In this document: positions 55,701 to 64,000 of the stretch, one piece after another
How the letters are laid out: each line of letters starts with the position of its first letter
Numbering within the stretch: position 1 is the stretch's first letter
Source of the DNA: Rhynchospora pubera
Lineage: Eukaryota > Streptophyta > Magnoliopsida > Poales > Cyperaceae
NCBI GenBank assembly: GCA_028095005.1
Contig: CM051459.1
Location: 134,131,657-134,195,656, forward strand
DNA: 64,000 nt
Direction of reading: 5' to 3'
The notes under the pieces: model-generated
What the model saw: the letters and a program-made list of their open reading frames with translations, nothing else
Databases searched by the model: none
What the model was told of the DNA's origin: nothing
Program-made: the position numbers and the translations under genes

Positions 55701-58195
55701 ACGGTGAAGGCCTGGTTGATGGCTTCCTTGTTTCCAATGAGGTCCATTACTGGGCTCGTCTTGGATGTGGACGGACTTACATCTCTCGCTCGCTTTGGGA
55801 CAACCCTTCCAAAGAGTGGTTCCTGGGGCGGCTTCTGGAATGCCAGTTGGTGGCCTCCTGCATCAGGGTTGGCAGTGAAGGCCTGGTTGTTGGCTTCCTT
55901 GGTTCCAATGAGCTCCATTACTGGGCTCGTTTTGGATGTGGACGGACTTACATCTCTCGCTCGCTTTGGGACAACCCTTCCAAAGAGTGGTTCCTGGGGC
56001 GGCTTCTGGAATGCCAGTTGGTGGCCTCCTGCATCAGGGTTGGCAGTGAAGGCCTGGTTGTTGGCTTCCTTGGTTCCAATGAGCTCCATCACTTGGCTCG
56101 TCTTGGATGTGGACGGACTTACATCTCTCGCTCGCTTTGGGACAACCCTTCCAAGGAGTGGGTCCTGGGGCGGCTTCTGGAATGCCAGTTGGTGGCCTCC
56201 TGCATCAGAGTTGGCAGTGAAGGCCTGGTTGTTGGCTTCCTCGTTTCCAATGAGCTCCATTACTGGGCTCGTTTTGGATGTGGACGGACTTACATCTCTC
56301 GCTCGCTTTGGGACAACCCTTCCAAAGAGTGGTTCCTGGGGCGGCTTCTGGAATGCCAGTTGGTTTCTTAGCTTACTTTCCATTTCTTCGGCATGATCGA
56401 AGTTGTCTCGAGCTAAGTTCTCTTTTGAGGTTTGTTCTTTCCCAGATTCATCTCTTAACCTCATTGTTTCATGGAAGCGGTGTTGATGCAAGGATAGGGT
56501 TTTGTCCGTTTCAGGGTTCTGATCAATGTTTAGAACTTTGGGTTTCCTAATCAACACGTGGTTCGCACTACTTTCACTGCCGATTAACTGGAGTACCCCT
56601 GCAGCATGAGGTTGGGTTCCGTTTCCTCTACTGCGTGACTTCTTGGCTCTTGAATCAGGGACAGATCCAGTTGGTAGTGATTGTTGTCCGAGTTGGTCTT
56701 TCTTCTGAGGATGCGCTTCCACTTTGCTTTTGTCGAGGTGTTCTGAAAGCACTGAGCGTTCATCCTTAGGGCTTGGTGGTTTTCCCTCAGAAAATGCCCC
56801 CAGGGATGGTCTAGGTGCAAAGAATCTCGCATCTGGAAGTTCCATTTCATGAATAGAGAAAGGATTATTGTCCCCTCTTACCTTTCCATGTTTCCCATTC
56901 CGGATGTACTTTATGCACTGATGTAGAGTAGATGGCACCAATTGGTTCGCATGCAGCCATGGACGACCTAATAACACCTTATAGGATGCGCTGACTTCCA
57001 TGACACAGAGTTTTGCCTGAGTTTCAAGCTTTCCAAAAGAGAATGGCAATGTGGTTACTCCTAGTGCCCTTTGAGAGTACAGGTTGAATCCGTAGATCAA
57101 TTGTTGACTAGGGTTTAAGGCATTGGCATCGAGAGAGAAGTACTTTAGTGATTCTAGTGGAAGGATGTTGACTGATGATCCCGGGTCAACCAAGATTCGG
57201 TTAATCACAACTCTATTCGACACTCCTGTGATGTACAGTGGTTTGTTGTGGTACACTGTTCCACCAGGAAGATCATTCTTGGTGAAGGAAATCTGGAAGA
57301 GGTCGTCGTCGGTGACCGCCTCCATTGTAGCTTCACGCATCTGGAAGTTGTGATTGGGTTCTTCAAGGTCTTGTGGCGCGCTGCTAATTGCATAGACAGT
57401 TGCACTTTCTATACAATCCACAGGTTGTCTTCCACTCGATTGGCAATTTTCTTCAATACTTTCATCCTGTGTTCCAATGGCTTCTATCCCAGTAAACGGA
57501 TTGACTAAGGAAAGTGGTTGACATTCCCTAATTATCGTGTTACTCCCTGATGCGTGGTTCAGTTGATTTTCAAGGTATACCAGCTTATCAAGGATTGGAG
57601 GGTTTGGAACTCGTGCCCCCATTCGCCTCTTCTTGGTTTTTGGATTAATCGGACCCTCAACTAGGAAGACAGGTGCTCGAGGTTCTTTCCATTGACCGAG
57701 GGTTTTACCAGATGTGTGGTTTGCCCTCTTGATCTTGGCAACCATATCTTCGTCAGGCTGGACTGGTTCTGCATTCAGTACTGGCTGACGACTGACAGGT
57801 GAGCTGAAAATTTTTGGTGATTTCTCTCTCAGGGTTCGAAGTAGGGTGAGAGAGTATATTGTTGACACGTCAATCTGAACCGATGGTTTGTCTTGATGGG
57901 TTTGCGAGGTTTTGGCGTAGGTGGTGTTGTCCTTCGCCATATTCTTCGCCATCGGTTCAATGATAACGGTGGTCTTCTCGTCTTGAGTTCCCTCAAAGTG
58001 TTCGTTCACTTCAAAGGAAAGAGTCGAGATGGCATTGGCGTACTCCGTACTTGTCATTCCGGAGTCATCAACAGTGAAGGGATTGTCTGAAGTCGCCTGC
58101 ACCATCGGAAGAGTGACCGGGATGGACCCGACCATGAATGTGTTCGGAGTGAGTCCTAGCTTCGTTGTCCCTTGATTATTGTTGTTGTGCGCCAT
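52748..58195 (-). CDS. Retroelement polyprotein: protease-like, tandem repeats, gag, knuckle
   Basis: 1815 codons from the first true ATG (58195). A TTG nine codons earlier opens the same frame. Order from the N terminus: low-complexity leader; retropepsin-like domain at about 300-460, with the ILVDPGSSVNILP active-site motif (about 334-346) and the VLLGRPWLHA motif (407-416); eight 57-58-residue repeats (613-1069) plus a degenerate ninth (to 1126); Retrotrans_gag domain (about 1290-1460, with FSGKDRTCPKQHLSRF and LSLIGPALDWY); CX2HX4HX4C knuckle at 1562-1575; glutamate/lysine-rich tail ending in a coiled coil. Gag forms the virus-like particle, and the protease normally lies C-terminal to it. 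Here the order is reversed. No pol domain follows. A TTTTTTGTAG just upstream of the ATG could act as a splice acceptor. The catalytic Asp is retained, so cleavage activity is possible but unproven. Confidence 0.85.
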   Translation of the reverse strand: MAHNNNNQGTTKLGLTPNTFMVGSIPVTLPMVQATSDNPFTVDDSGMTSTEYANAISTLSFEVNEHFEGTQDEKTTVIIEPMAKNMAKDNTTYAKTSQTHQDKPSVQIDVSTIYSLTLLRTLREKSPKIFSSPVSRQPVLNAEPVQPDEDMVAKIKRANHTSGKTLGQWKEPRAPVFLVEGPINPKTKKRRMGARVPNPPILDKLVYLENQLNHASGSNTIIRECQPLSLVNPFTGIEAIGTQDESIEENCQSSGRQPVDCIESATVYAISSAPQDLEEPNHNFQMREATMEAVTDDDLFQISFTKNDLPGGTVYHNKPLYITGVSNRVVINRILVDPGSSVNILPLESLKYFSLDANALNPSQQLIYGFNLYSQRALGVTTLPFSFGKLETQAKLCVMEVSASYKVLLGRPWLHANQLVPSTLHQCIKYIRNGKHGKVRGDNNPFSIHEMELPDARFFAPRPSLGAFSEGKPPSPKDERSVLSEHLDKSKVEAHPQKKDQLGQQSLPTGSVPDSRAKKSRSRGNGTQPHAAGVLQLIGSESSANHVLIRKPKVLNIDQNPETDKTLSLHQHRFHETMRLRDESGKEQTSKENLARDNFDHAEEMESKLRNQLAFQKPPQEPLFGRVVPKRARDVSPSTSKTSPVMELIGNEEANNQAFTANSDAGGHQLAFQKPPQDPLLGRVVPKRARDVSPSTSKTSQVMELIGTKEANNQAFTANPDAGGHQLAFQKPPQEPLFGRVVPKRARDVSPSTSKTSPVMELIGTKEANNQAFTANPDAGGHQLAFQKPPQEPLFGRVVPKRARDVSPSTSKTSPVMDLIGNKEAINQAFTVDPDTGSHQLAFQKPPQEPLFGRVVPKRARDVSPSTSKTSPVMELIGNEEANNQAFTANSDAGGHQLAFQKPPQDPLLGRVVPKRARDVSPSTSKTSQVMELIGTKEANNQAFTANPDAGGHQLAFQKPPQEPLFGRVVPKRARDVSPSTSKTSPVMELIGTKEANNQAFTANPDAGGHQLAFQKPPQDPLLGRVVPKRASDVSPSTSKTSPVMDLIGNKEPNNLAFTVSPDTRGHHQAFQILPQKSLPGRVVSEQTKDVSPYMSKSDPTVEPVGKEELNNSVFVVSTDTGGHHKENDGIVSRGDEGSYFHHKKGERLHSSEKDDRELTVSRYSRESSKNEKDPNSRTPCGDHDNNRFAPIGQETEEIGTSRANANRPVQTESTEMFSREMDATRTEFSPLKVVSSTRKAEELTEPLSAPLEIREDTRRKTEGTMKPEVITSPSTQRTRECANPYPKEYDLVPYPKGYIRPQFQLFSGKDRTCPKQHLSRFTAACGDTTHNKILLLRQFHLSLIGPALDWYASLKENSVNTWETMANLFCSTFAVFTQRITMDDMAREKPLEAESIRDYIIRWWKMSLHCQSRIPDYLGVIMMMKNIEGPIKSFFRTRDITRFGALLAAVSDYECLGSYARSHHHENREKKTKLKRVRDSKEPSSSKSLKVSSDRNVSIPRDRSYDNPKRLLSVVELSSKPYSFRKEAVPELFKQAMQGDLRLPPSKRPEEMEQSDSPVFCLYHRVLEHRIEDCWVFKDWLEEQVQLGRITLARNERQELAPHEPCNSEIFTVHAIGSYEEAEEETQGQDSGTNPILLKSDKATRETKGNPFRENPTCTIETSNESQETERGLACVIISGDAQIKDTQNHDSETKEIVPVVMETKETTSEREKGLSQESLAETQKRDTYCDDKIGKVISVTVESEGMLQQANRGQETLNVIMHLQEQGRQLMALLQRSKEVHHEYSMMNHTIEQLCQRNQELQELLGYILGTNG
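54818..56359 (-). repeat. 171-bp coding tandem repeat, eight near-identical units plus a degenerate ninth
   Basis: Each unit encodes 57 residues starting LAFQKPPQEPLFGRVVPKRA and ending ..GGHQ. Unit 8 has 58. Units 1-2-3 have the same variants as units 5-6-7, and unit 4 resembles unit 8, so a four-unit (684-bp) block was duplicated. Units 1-8 span 54989-56359 and the diverged ninth 54818-54988. Because 171 is a multiple of 3, two plus-strand frames also stay open across the array. Confidence 0.92.
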
Positions 58196-58320
58196 TTTCC
58201 TACAAAAAAGAAAAACACTCAAAGATCATCGTGAGTAATGGCTTGAATCGTAGATTCCCTAAGCTTATACATTATATCCATCGATATTTTTACTGAGTTT
58301 CCCAAATGAGAGGTAAAAAC

Positions 58321-58339
58321 TGTCCCACCGGGCGTGCCA
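58321..58339 (-). other. Primer-binding-site-like sequence
   Basis: Minus-strand TGGCACGCCCGGTGGGACA begins with the TGG expected from a tRNA CCA end and lies 5 bp inside the LTR boundary (58345). The matching tRNA was not identified. Its position fixes the element's sense as minus, and the ORF ATG is about 125 bp downstream. Confidence 0.7.
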
Positions 58340-58344
58340 GGACC

Positions 58345-61300
58345 TGTCTCGCACCTTTTGGCGCCCTCCCGGTGTTGATGGGTGATGGTGCCCGTTTGTG
58401 GCGGACTAAGGGCGGAAAAAGCATACGGATCAGATACCTCTCGCGGGCCTTAAGGTCACGATACGGCCGTCTCCTTTACGGGTGAGACAACTGTACGGCC
58501 TTAATGCTTCCCACGAGAGTTTATTATTTGGGGGGTTCGTCAGTTATTCCAGTAGGCGCAAGCCCCTACTGTTAATTACCTCTGACATGGTCGAGAGAAC
58601 CTCTAGATCTGGAAACTCAAAGGGATATCGGTGGATTCTATGTCTTTAAACGGCTAGGGAATTGTCTAATACAATTAGCGTTTACGGGGGAGCTAAAGGA
58701 CTTATTCTATTTTTGGTGTTTTGAGGTTTTTTTAGTTTTTTGTTGTTTTTTGGGGGTTATTCTTCTTTTTTTTTTGGTTTTAGGATTATTCCTCTTTTTT
58801 TGTTGTTTTCTGACATATCAATGGATTTGATCGCAAGACAGTTGGTTCCGTGCCCTTGGTTTTGAAGTTGCCTTGGTAGATGTTGGGTTGTTGCCTTTGC
58901 AGAGGTTTCGGCTCGATGCCCTTCAATTGATGTGGGCCTGGTGTTCTCTATTTGATTTGGATCCTTGATTGCTGAAAGTTATCTCGATTTCTGGGTTCTG
59001 ATATGAGGAATTTGAGTTCTTGCCACTTTGGTTTGTAATATGAGGAAATTGTGAGGAATTTGGGATTTGAGGATACGAGGAACCTGAGTTAGGCTCATGT
59101 TTAGGTTCTGATGACTTGGAGAGATTTCGCAGAGACCCTGTTCAGGTCTGAGCTTCGAGGAAGAAAGTTCAATGTGGTTGGTTTTAAGGCTCGTTTTTGG
59201 GAATTTTTGGGTTGGTCGTTTTCCTGAGAACGGGTGAATGACTCGATACCAGTCGGCGACGGTAATATCGGCCATTCTATCTGTTATCATCATGTCCCTG
59301 ATTATTGTTCCTGATAACAGTCTAACGCCTGACTGTAGAGGGCGTTATTGAGGTGCGCGGGTGACGCTTGAGACAGAACCACTCTGGCAGTCTCGCACAT
59401 CGAGGTTATACTCATCCGTTGGCATAGAGTATGTGGCTGACATCTTAATCACCTGATCAAGATATCATGGTCTGACTCCCACTGAGAGTTGATGTGCCTC
59501 GACCTCGTCGGTAAGCACTTCGGTAGCCAACCGAAAATTTGGGGTGGATGCCAGTATGATGCAGAGTTAGCCGCCCGTCAGAGATACGAGCGTGATGCTT
59601 GGAGCTGGGATGGAGAAAAATGCAATATGCACCTGGTTGCCAGCCAAGTGGGTCTAGTTAGAGGGTATATGATTCGGTTGCGACCCGAATCATTGGAAGG
59701 TCCATCTGATTGCCAATCAGATGTTGGTAACTCGGTTCCTGGTTTCTGGCTAGGATGTCAAGTTAGTCGGAAACATCGGGCCTTGGCGTATTGATGTTCT
59801 GAGGATTCAGCACGTGCCTTGGCTTGTTCTATACTGAATCCCGGTTAAGCGCGAGGGGCGGCTCCCCAGATCAAATTCTTCGTTGATCTGACCAGCCTTA
59901 AGAGCATTATGATTTGGGTGTTGACTGTTCAAATCGTCTCCTACCGACAACTTGGTGGTCGCAGATTTCCCAAGCTGCTTTCATGAGGGCGATATGAAGT
60001 TCATATTTAGAAAGGGGATTCAAGTAGTCATCCGGAACTGGATTATATGTTTGGCCGGACTCCAGAATCGGGAGGGGGCCAGTGACTTGTTCAAATTGTC
60101 TCCTGAGATTGGTTCATGGGTTATGACATATCCGGATTATCTCATGAGGTCAGTTTGAGGCTTGTCTCTGAAGAGGGGACTCGTGTAGCTACCCAAGGTT
60201 GGTTGATATGTTTGTTTGGGCGCCAGAGTCTTGAAATGTGGTCCGTCAGGTTATGGTTCTGAAAGACAAAGATTGCCGTGTTGGAGTTTTTAGGGAGAAC
60301 TCCTGAGTTATTCCCTTGGGATATCCCTGTTGCGGGTCTATTCAATTAAAGTTCTTGAATATCAGGGGTTGTTGGGTGGATCTTGTCCCTATCACAAAAC
60401 TATCCGAGTCTTGCTGCTTAAATCGCCAGGGTTTATGGTATCTGAAATGGTTCCTCAGGTCATCCCAGATGGCCGGTTTAATGCTCTTTTTAGTCGGGTG
60501 GTTATCCAAATCGAATCCACTGGCAATTCGGGTAACCGGGGTCGAAAGGTTTTGGCTTAGACGCTCAGAACTTTATCTTCGCATCGTTGCTAATTTCATC
60601 TTCCCAAATGAAATGTTGGCCTTAGCTTTCTTGTTGTTTGCTCTCAGATTGAGGTCACTTGACCGCATTGGCGAAATACGATCAGTTTGTGTGTGTAGTC
60701 TCAATTCGACCTATTTCGTTTACGACCAGAGATTGTTTGTTTAGGTTTCCGCTAGGTTGGGTAGAACTGTTCCTCGGTTGTTTGGTTCCAATCTTGTCAG
60801 GACTTGGTTTCTCCGGGGTTCAGTGCTGTTTTGGTGTCGGTTTTGGGTTTATCTATTTTGTTTTAGTGAGCCTTGGTTAGTCTGTTCCTCGGGTCATAGG
60901 GTGCCAGTCTTGTCAGGATCTGGGTTACTCGTGGTACAAGACTATTCATTTTTGTTCTGGGTATTCCAGTGTTGGGGTTTTTGTTGATTGGTGCACCTTG
61001 TTAAGTTGGTCTGTTCCTCGGCTGATAGGTTCCGTCCTCGTCAGGCTCTGGGTCTACCGGGGTACAGGTTGGTTTTGGTGGAATTGGGTTGTTCCTACCT
61101 ACTGAAAAGGGATTTTGAGTCCCTAATCGGATTCTCGACGTTGAACTGAATTCTTTTGGGTTTTGGTGGTCATCAGAGTTGGTCATGGAGTTTCAGGGTT
61201 TTACCCGATCCGGTCCTGCTCAGACAATTCCGGGTTTCGCCCCGCTAGGTCTCTTTAGGGATTGGTCTATTGGCTTTAATGAGTTTCGAGTTTCGGCTTG

Positions 61301-64000
61301 GCATTAGAGTATTGTTCGTCCCTTTATTGGTTTGATCTGAAAGGTTTAGGGTATGTGGGTTTTAGTTTTTTTGGCAGTGGTTTCGGTGTAGCTGTGGTAC
61401 CAAATATGTCATCTGTCGGATTTCGGCAATAATCCTTGATACCGTTGGGTTCCTCATATTTTTTCGGGTTCACAGGAATTTTCCATGTAGTTTTCTGAAT
61501 TTCCCGTGATTTTTAAGGGTTTTTCCAAGGTTTCTGTTGAGATGGCAAGTTGTGGTTGCCCATTTAAAAGGTTAAAAAATGGTTTGGTCCTGATTTTGGT
61601 CATGATTTCAGCAGAATTAAATTCCTTGTAATTTTCTGAGTTTATTGGGATTTTTCCTCATATTTTCGGTGGGTTTTGGAAGTTTTCTGGGTTTCAGAAT
61701 AATCCTGGAAATGACGTGGCAATCTCTGATTGGTCAGGTTCTGGATTCTCCTTTTTAATTGTTCTGAACTGGTTTCGGCATGGTTTATATCAGGGTTATG
61801 GTATGGTCAAATTCCTCATGATTTTCTGAGTCCATAGAAATTGGATTTGTATTTTTCTGAGTCACGGTTGATTTTCTATGGATTTTCAAAGGTTTCCAGC
61901 AATATGATTGGTCCATGTCATTGAGAAATGACACGTGGCAGGATCCCATTGGTACAAGTCAGCCAGGGAAAAGAGTCAGCGCCATCCTAGAGCACAGTCA
62001 TTAGGATGATTACGTGGCAGGCTCTGGTTTGTCTGTTCGACCCGTCAGTAATTCGTCATTCCATGACGCCATAGAAAATCTGAGAAAAAGGGACGACTTC
62101 GTTAAAAATAACCCAATCTCTCCGTGAATCGGGTTTATTTGTACACCAGTGACTTCCTCAACTCGTAGGGTTTGCCGTCAGCAGCTATTCTTTTGTACAC
62201 CGAGTTCAGGTAAATTATGAACATAACAAAAGGATCTCCTCATCTCTTCTCTTCTTCTTCGATCTGTCGAAAGTCACACGACCATGACTATTCCAATTGA
62301 GCGACACAGACCATCACGACACGTCAAGGGGTGTTTCGCCAAGAGTCGTGACATCCTACTCATACCGTGGGACCCATTTTTCGGCTGCCGAGCTTCCTCT
62401 ACCGTCGCAATTAATCCCATCCGTCATGGCTAGGGTTTCGAAGGGCTGCATGGAAATTGCGATTCTCTAATGGAGTTGGCGTCGAGATGTATGGCTAGAG
62501 AGCACCATGACACATGTACGGCTCAAGGTTTATTGGCAATTTGCTTAGTGAAAGCCTCTGGCAAGGAACTCGACATCAGTCGAAATCTGTCACGGCAGTG
62601 AATTCCTGCATGTTGTAATCTGGCGACAGGGATAGCTTGGAGAGGTGTGTGAGAGTATAGTGGCGCTTACAATAACAGGAACCAACTGCCAATTGGGTCA
62701 ATGAAGGTGAGTGGCATGGAATTTTGCCCCGATTTGGTCTCAGCCATGGCAACGAGGTAATTTTTATGATCTTTTTAACTGTCATCGTTTGCTAGGGGGG
62801 GGGGCTTGTTCATGAGAACAGCATGTAGGCTATTTTGGCTAAGGATCAGGGCTTGAAAAGGGTTGGACAACACCTCCCCTGGATAGGATGGTTTTAGTAA
62901 GGCAAGAGAGAGGCTTTAGAGGATTTAGCAGTTGTTATAAGGACTGATTTTGGGCATCACACGGGTATGATTGAGGCTATTTGTTGGTGAGTTGGGAACT
63001 GAAAGTGAATAGGCAACATAACAGCTTGTAAGGCCTGGTTTTGTCAGGGCAAGAGAGAAGCATGGCCAAGACCAAATGGCTGTTTATGGAGGCTAGGTTT
63101 AAGCAATAAATCAACGTGATGGAGCCTATTTACTGAGGGATTAGGGGTTGGTAAAAATTTGGGCAGCATGATGGTTTGTATAGCTTGGTTTTGACAAGAC
63201 AAGAGAGGGGTTTTAGAGGCTTCATGGTTATGTAGAGATGTGAGATAGGGAGGGTAATTGAGTTGGTTTCATGATTGTCGTTAGGGTTGAGTTTAGGTTG
63301 CAATTGGGCATGGTGAGGGTTTGTCTTTGAGTGGTTAGGGGTTGGCAGAAATTGGGCAGCGTCACGGTTTGTAGGGCTTAGGTTTAGCTTCAAAAAGGGG
63401 TTCACCATTTGAGTGCTTATTCTCACTCAAAAGGCCTTCATTCCAGGGAGCTTATTCTCTCCCTGGATGGTCTTCACAATGTATGTCTCAGAGAGCTTAT
63501 TCTCTCTCTGAGACGTCTTCGAATGGTCTTCAATCCAGAGAGCTTATTCTCTCTCTGGATGGTCTTCATGGCTTGAGGCATTGAGAGGTACCTGCTGTCC
63601 TTGACAATTCCATTGATATGTTGTGTTTGTTTTTGTTTAATCACTTTTATTTCATTAAGCTTTTCGTTTATTTATTGTGTAAGAGAGGGGAAAAGGAGAG
63701 GTAGCAAGAAAAGTAACAAAGAAATTAAATGCAAAACAGAAAAGAAAAGGGAGGAGAATAAAAGCACATATACTTTGTGTAGAAATACATTCTCTCGGCC
63801 TTGAGCTCTATGTACAGAGAGCCAAGGCCCCTAGAACTTACATTTTTCCTTTCTTTGCAGCAACACACTTACAACGCTCCTTTTGACTAGCCTAACAACA
63901 CTCTACTTTCCTCTTCTCTCTCTCTCACAGTGTTTGCTCAACACATGAGCTGTGTACAAGAAGTGTGTGAAGATGGAGGCAGTATGTGGGGGTATTGAGG
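58345..64000 (-). repeat. Right LTR (sense 5' LTR), truncated by the window end
   Basis: A parallel copy of 35200-40853, offset by 23145-23147 bp. It should contain the promoter for the minus-sense transcript beyond or within the visible part, but I cannot place the transcription start. It contains the same ~120-bp tandem units and hairpin array as the left copy. Confidence 0.9.
63408..63560 (-). other. Array of four hairpins with invariant 8-nt loop (right LTR)
   Basis: Identical in stems and loops to the left-LTR array at 40261-40413, shifted by 23147. The flanking single-base differences between LTRs (such as GGGGGTCACC versus GGGGTTCACC just before it) fall outside the stems. Confidence 0.85.

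Larger units (their letters stand above)
35200..64000 (-). mobile_element. Very large, probably non-autonomous Ty3/Gypsy-type LTR retrotransposon
   Basis: Direct repeats beginning TGTCTCGCACC at 35200 and 58345 run in parallel for at least 5.65 kb. The right copy is cut by the window end. The sense strand is minus: a TGG-starting primer-binding-site-like sequence sits 5 bp inside the right LTR, followed by the long gag-containing ORF (58195-52748). The internal region left of the ORF (to about 41 kb) shows no reverse transcriptase, RNase H or integrase motifs on either strand, only tandem arrays and short open frames. Total length exceeds 28.8 kb. Gag fold and knuckle indicate Ty3/Gypsy. The huge LTRs recall Tat/Ogre-type elements, but lineage cannot be fixed without pol. 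The polypurine tract and target duplication are not locatable here. Confidence 0.85.

Noticed and set aside
54992..56396. Two plus-strand open frames of about 460 codons across the repeat array
   Set aside because: They are shadows of the 171-bp repeat (a multiple of three without stops in those frames). The minus frame has recognisable gag/protease domains on both sides of the array and continues far beyond it.

Overview
The window is nuclear DNA from a flowering plant. The evidence is an intronless pentatricopeptide-repeat (PPR) gene, introns with GT..AG borders, an Au-type SINE, Helitrons with captured plant exons, and a Ty3/Gypsy-type LTR retroelement. I cannot name the species. Most of the 64 kb is transposable elements nested in one another. 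The only gene I regard as an ordinary, probably functional host gene is the P-class PPR gene at 15103-16962 (+).

Left part (1-35199). A Pack-MULE-like element at 1131-1905 carries exon 1 of a dihydroflavonol-reductase-family gene. A 9.4-kb Helitron lies at 2805-12189 (+). Both termini are recognisable, and a related unoccupied site is present at about 17003-17100. It carries broken fragments of host genes, including an SH3-domain gene. Around the PPR gene are MITEs, a duplicated scrap of the PPR 5' end (12485-12552) and a TAGCGG-rich foldback element. A Mutator-like element (18886-20815, perfect 9-bp target duplication) contains a hAT remnant (19181-19833, perfect 8-bp target duplication). 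An Au SINE (about 21704-21920), a broken golgin-like gene (about 22200-23090) and another long-TIR element (23133-24069) follow. A second Helitron of the same family, 24256-32264 on the minus strand (8.0 kb), carries exons from an Argonaute PAZ domain, a Raf-like kinase, the L7Ae-family protein SNU13/NHP2L1, and an unidentified small protein. The last two are spliced in compatible phase into a possible new chimeric gene. LTR-like remnants with palindromic tandem arrays lie at about 26950-28640 (inside Helitron 2) and 33650-35199.

Right part (35200-64000). One very large LTR retrotransposon, in sense on the minus strand, fills this region and runs off the window. Its two LTR copies (from 35200 and from 58345) match over at least 5.65 kb with about 26 differences counted by eye, so it inserted recently. 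A primer-binding-site-like sequence (58321-58339) and an 1815-codon ORF (58195-52748) follow the sense 5' LTR. The ORF reads, N to C: retropepsin-like domain, eight near-identical 57-residue repeats plus a degenerate ninth, Retrotrans_gag domain, CX2HX4HX4C knuckle, coiled coil. The protease-like part therefore precedes gag, the reverse of the usual order. I see no reverse transcriptase, RNase H or integrase in the remaining internal ~12 kb, which is filled with tandem arrays. The element is probably mobilised in trans. Each LTR has a cluster of four hairpins with an identical 8-nt loop and different, fully paired stems.
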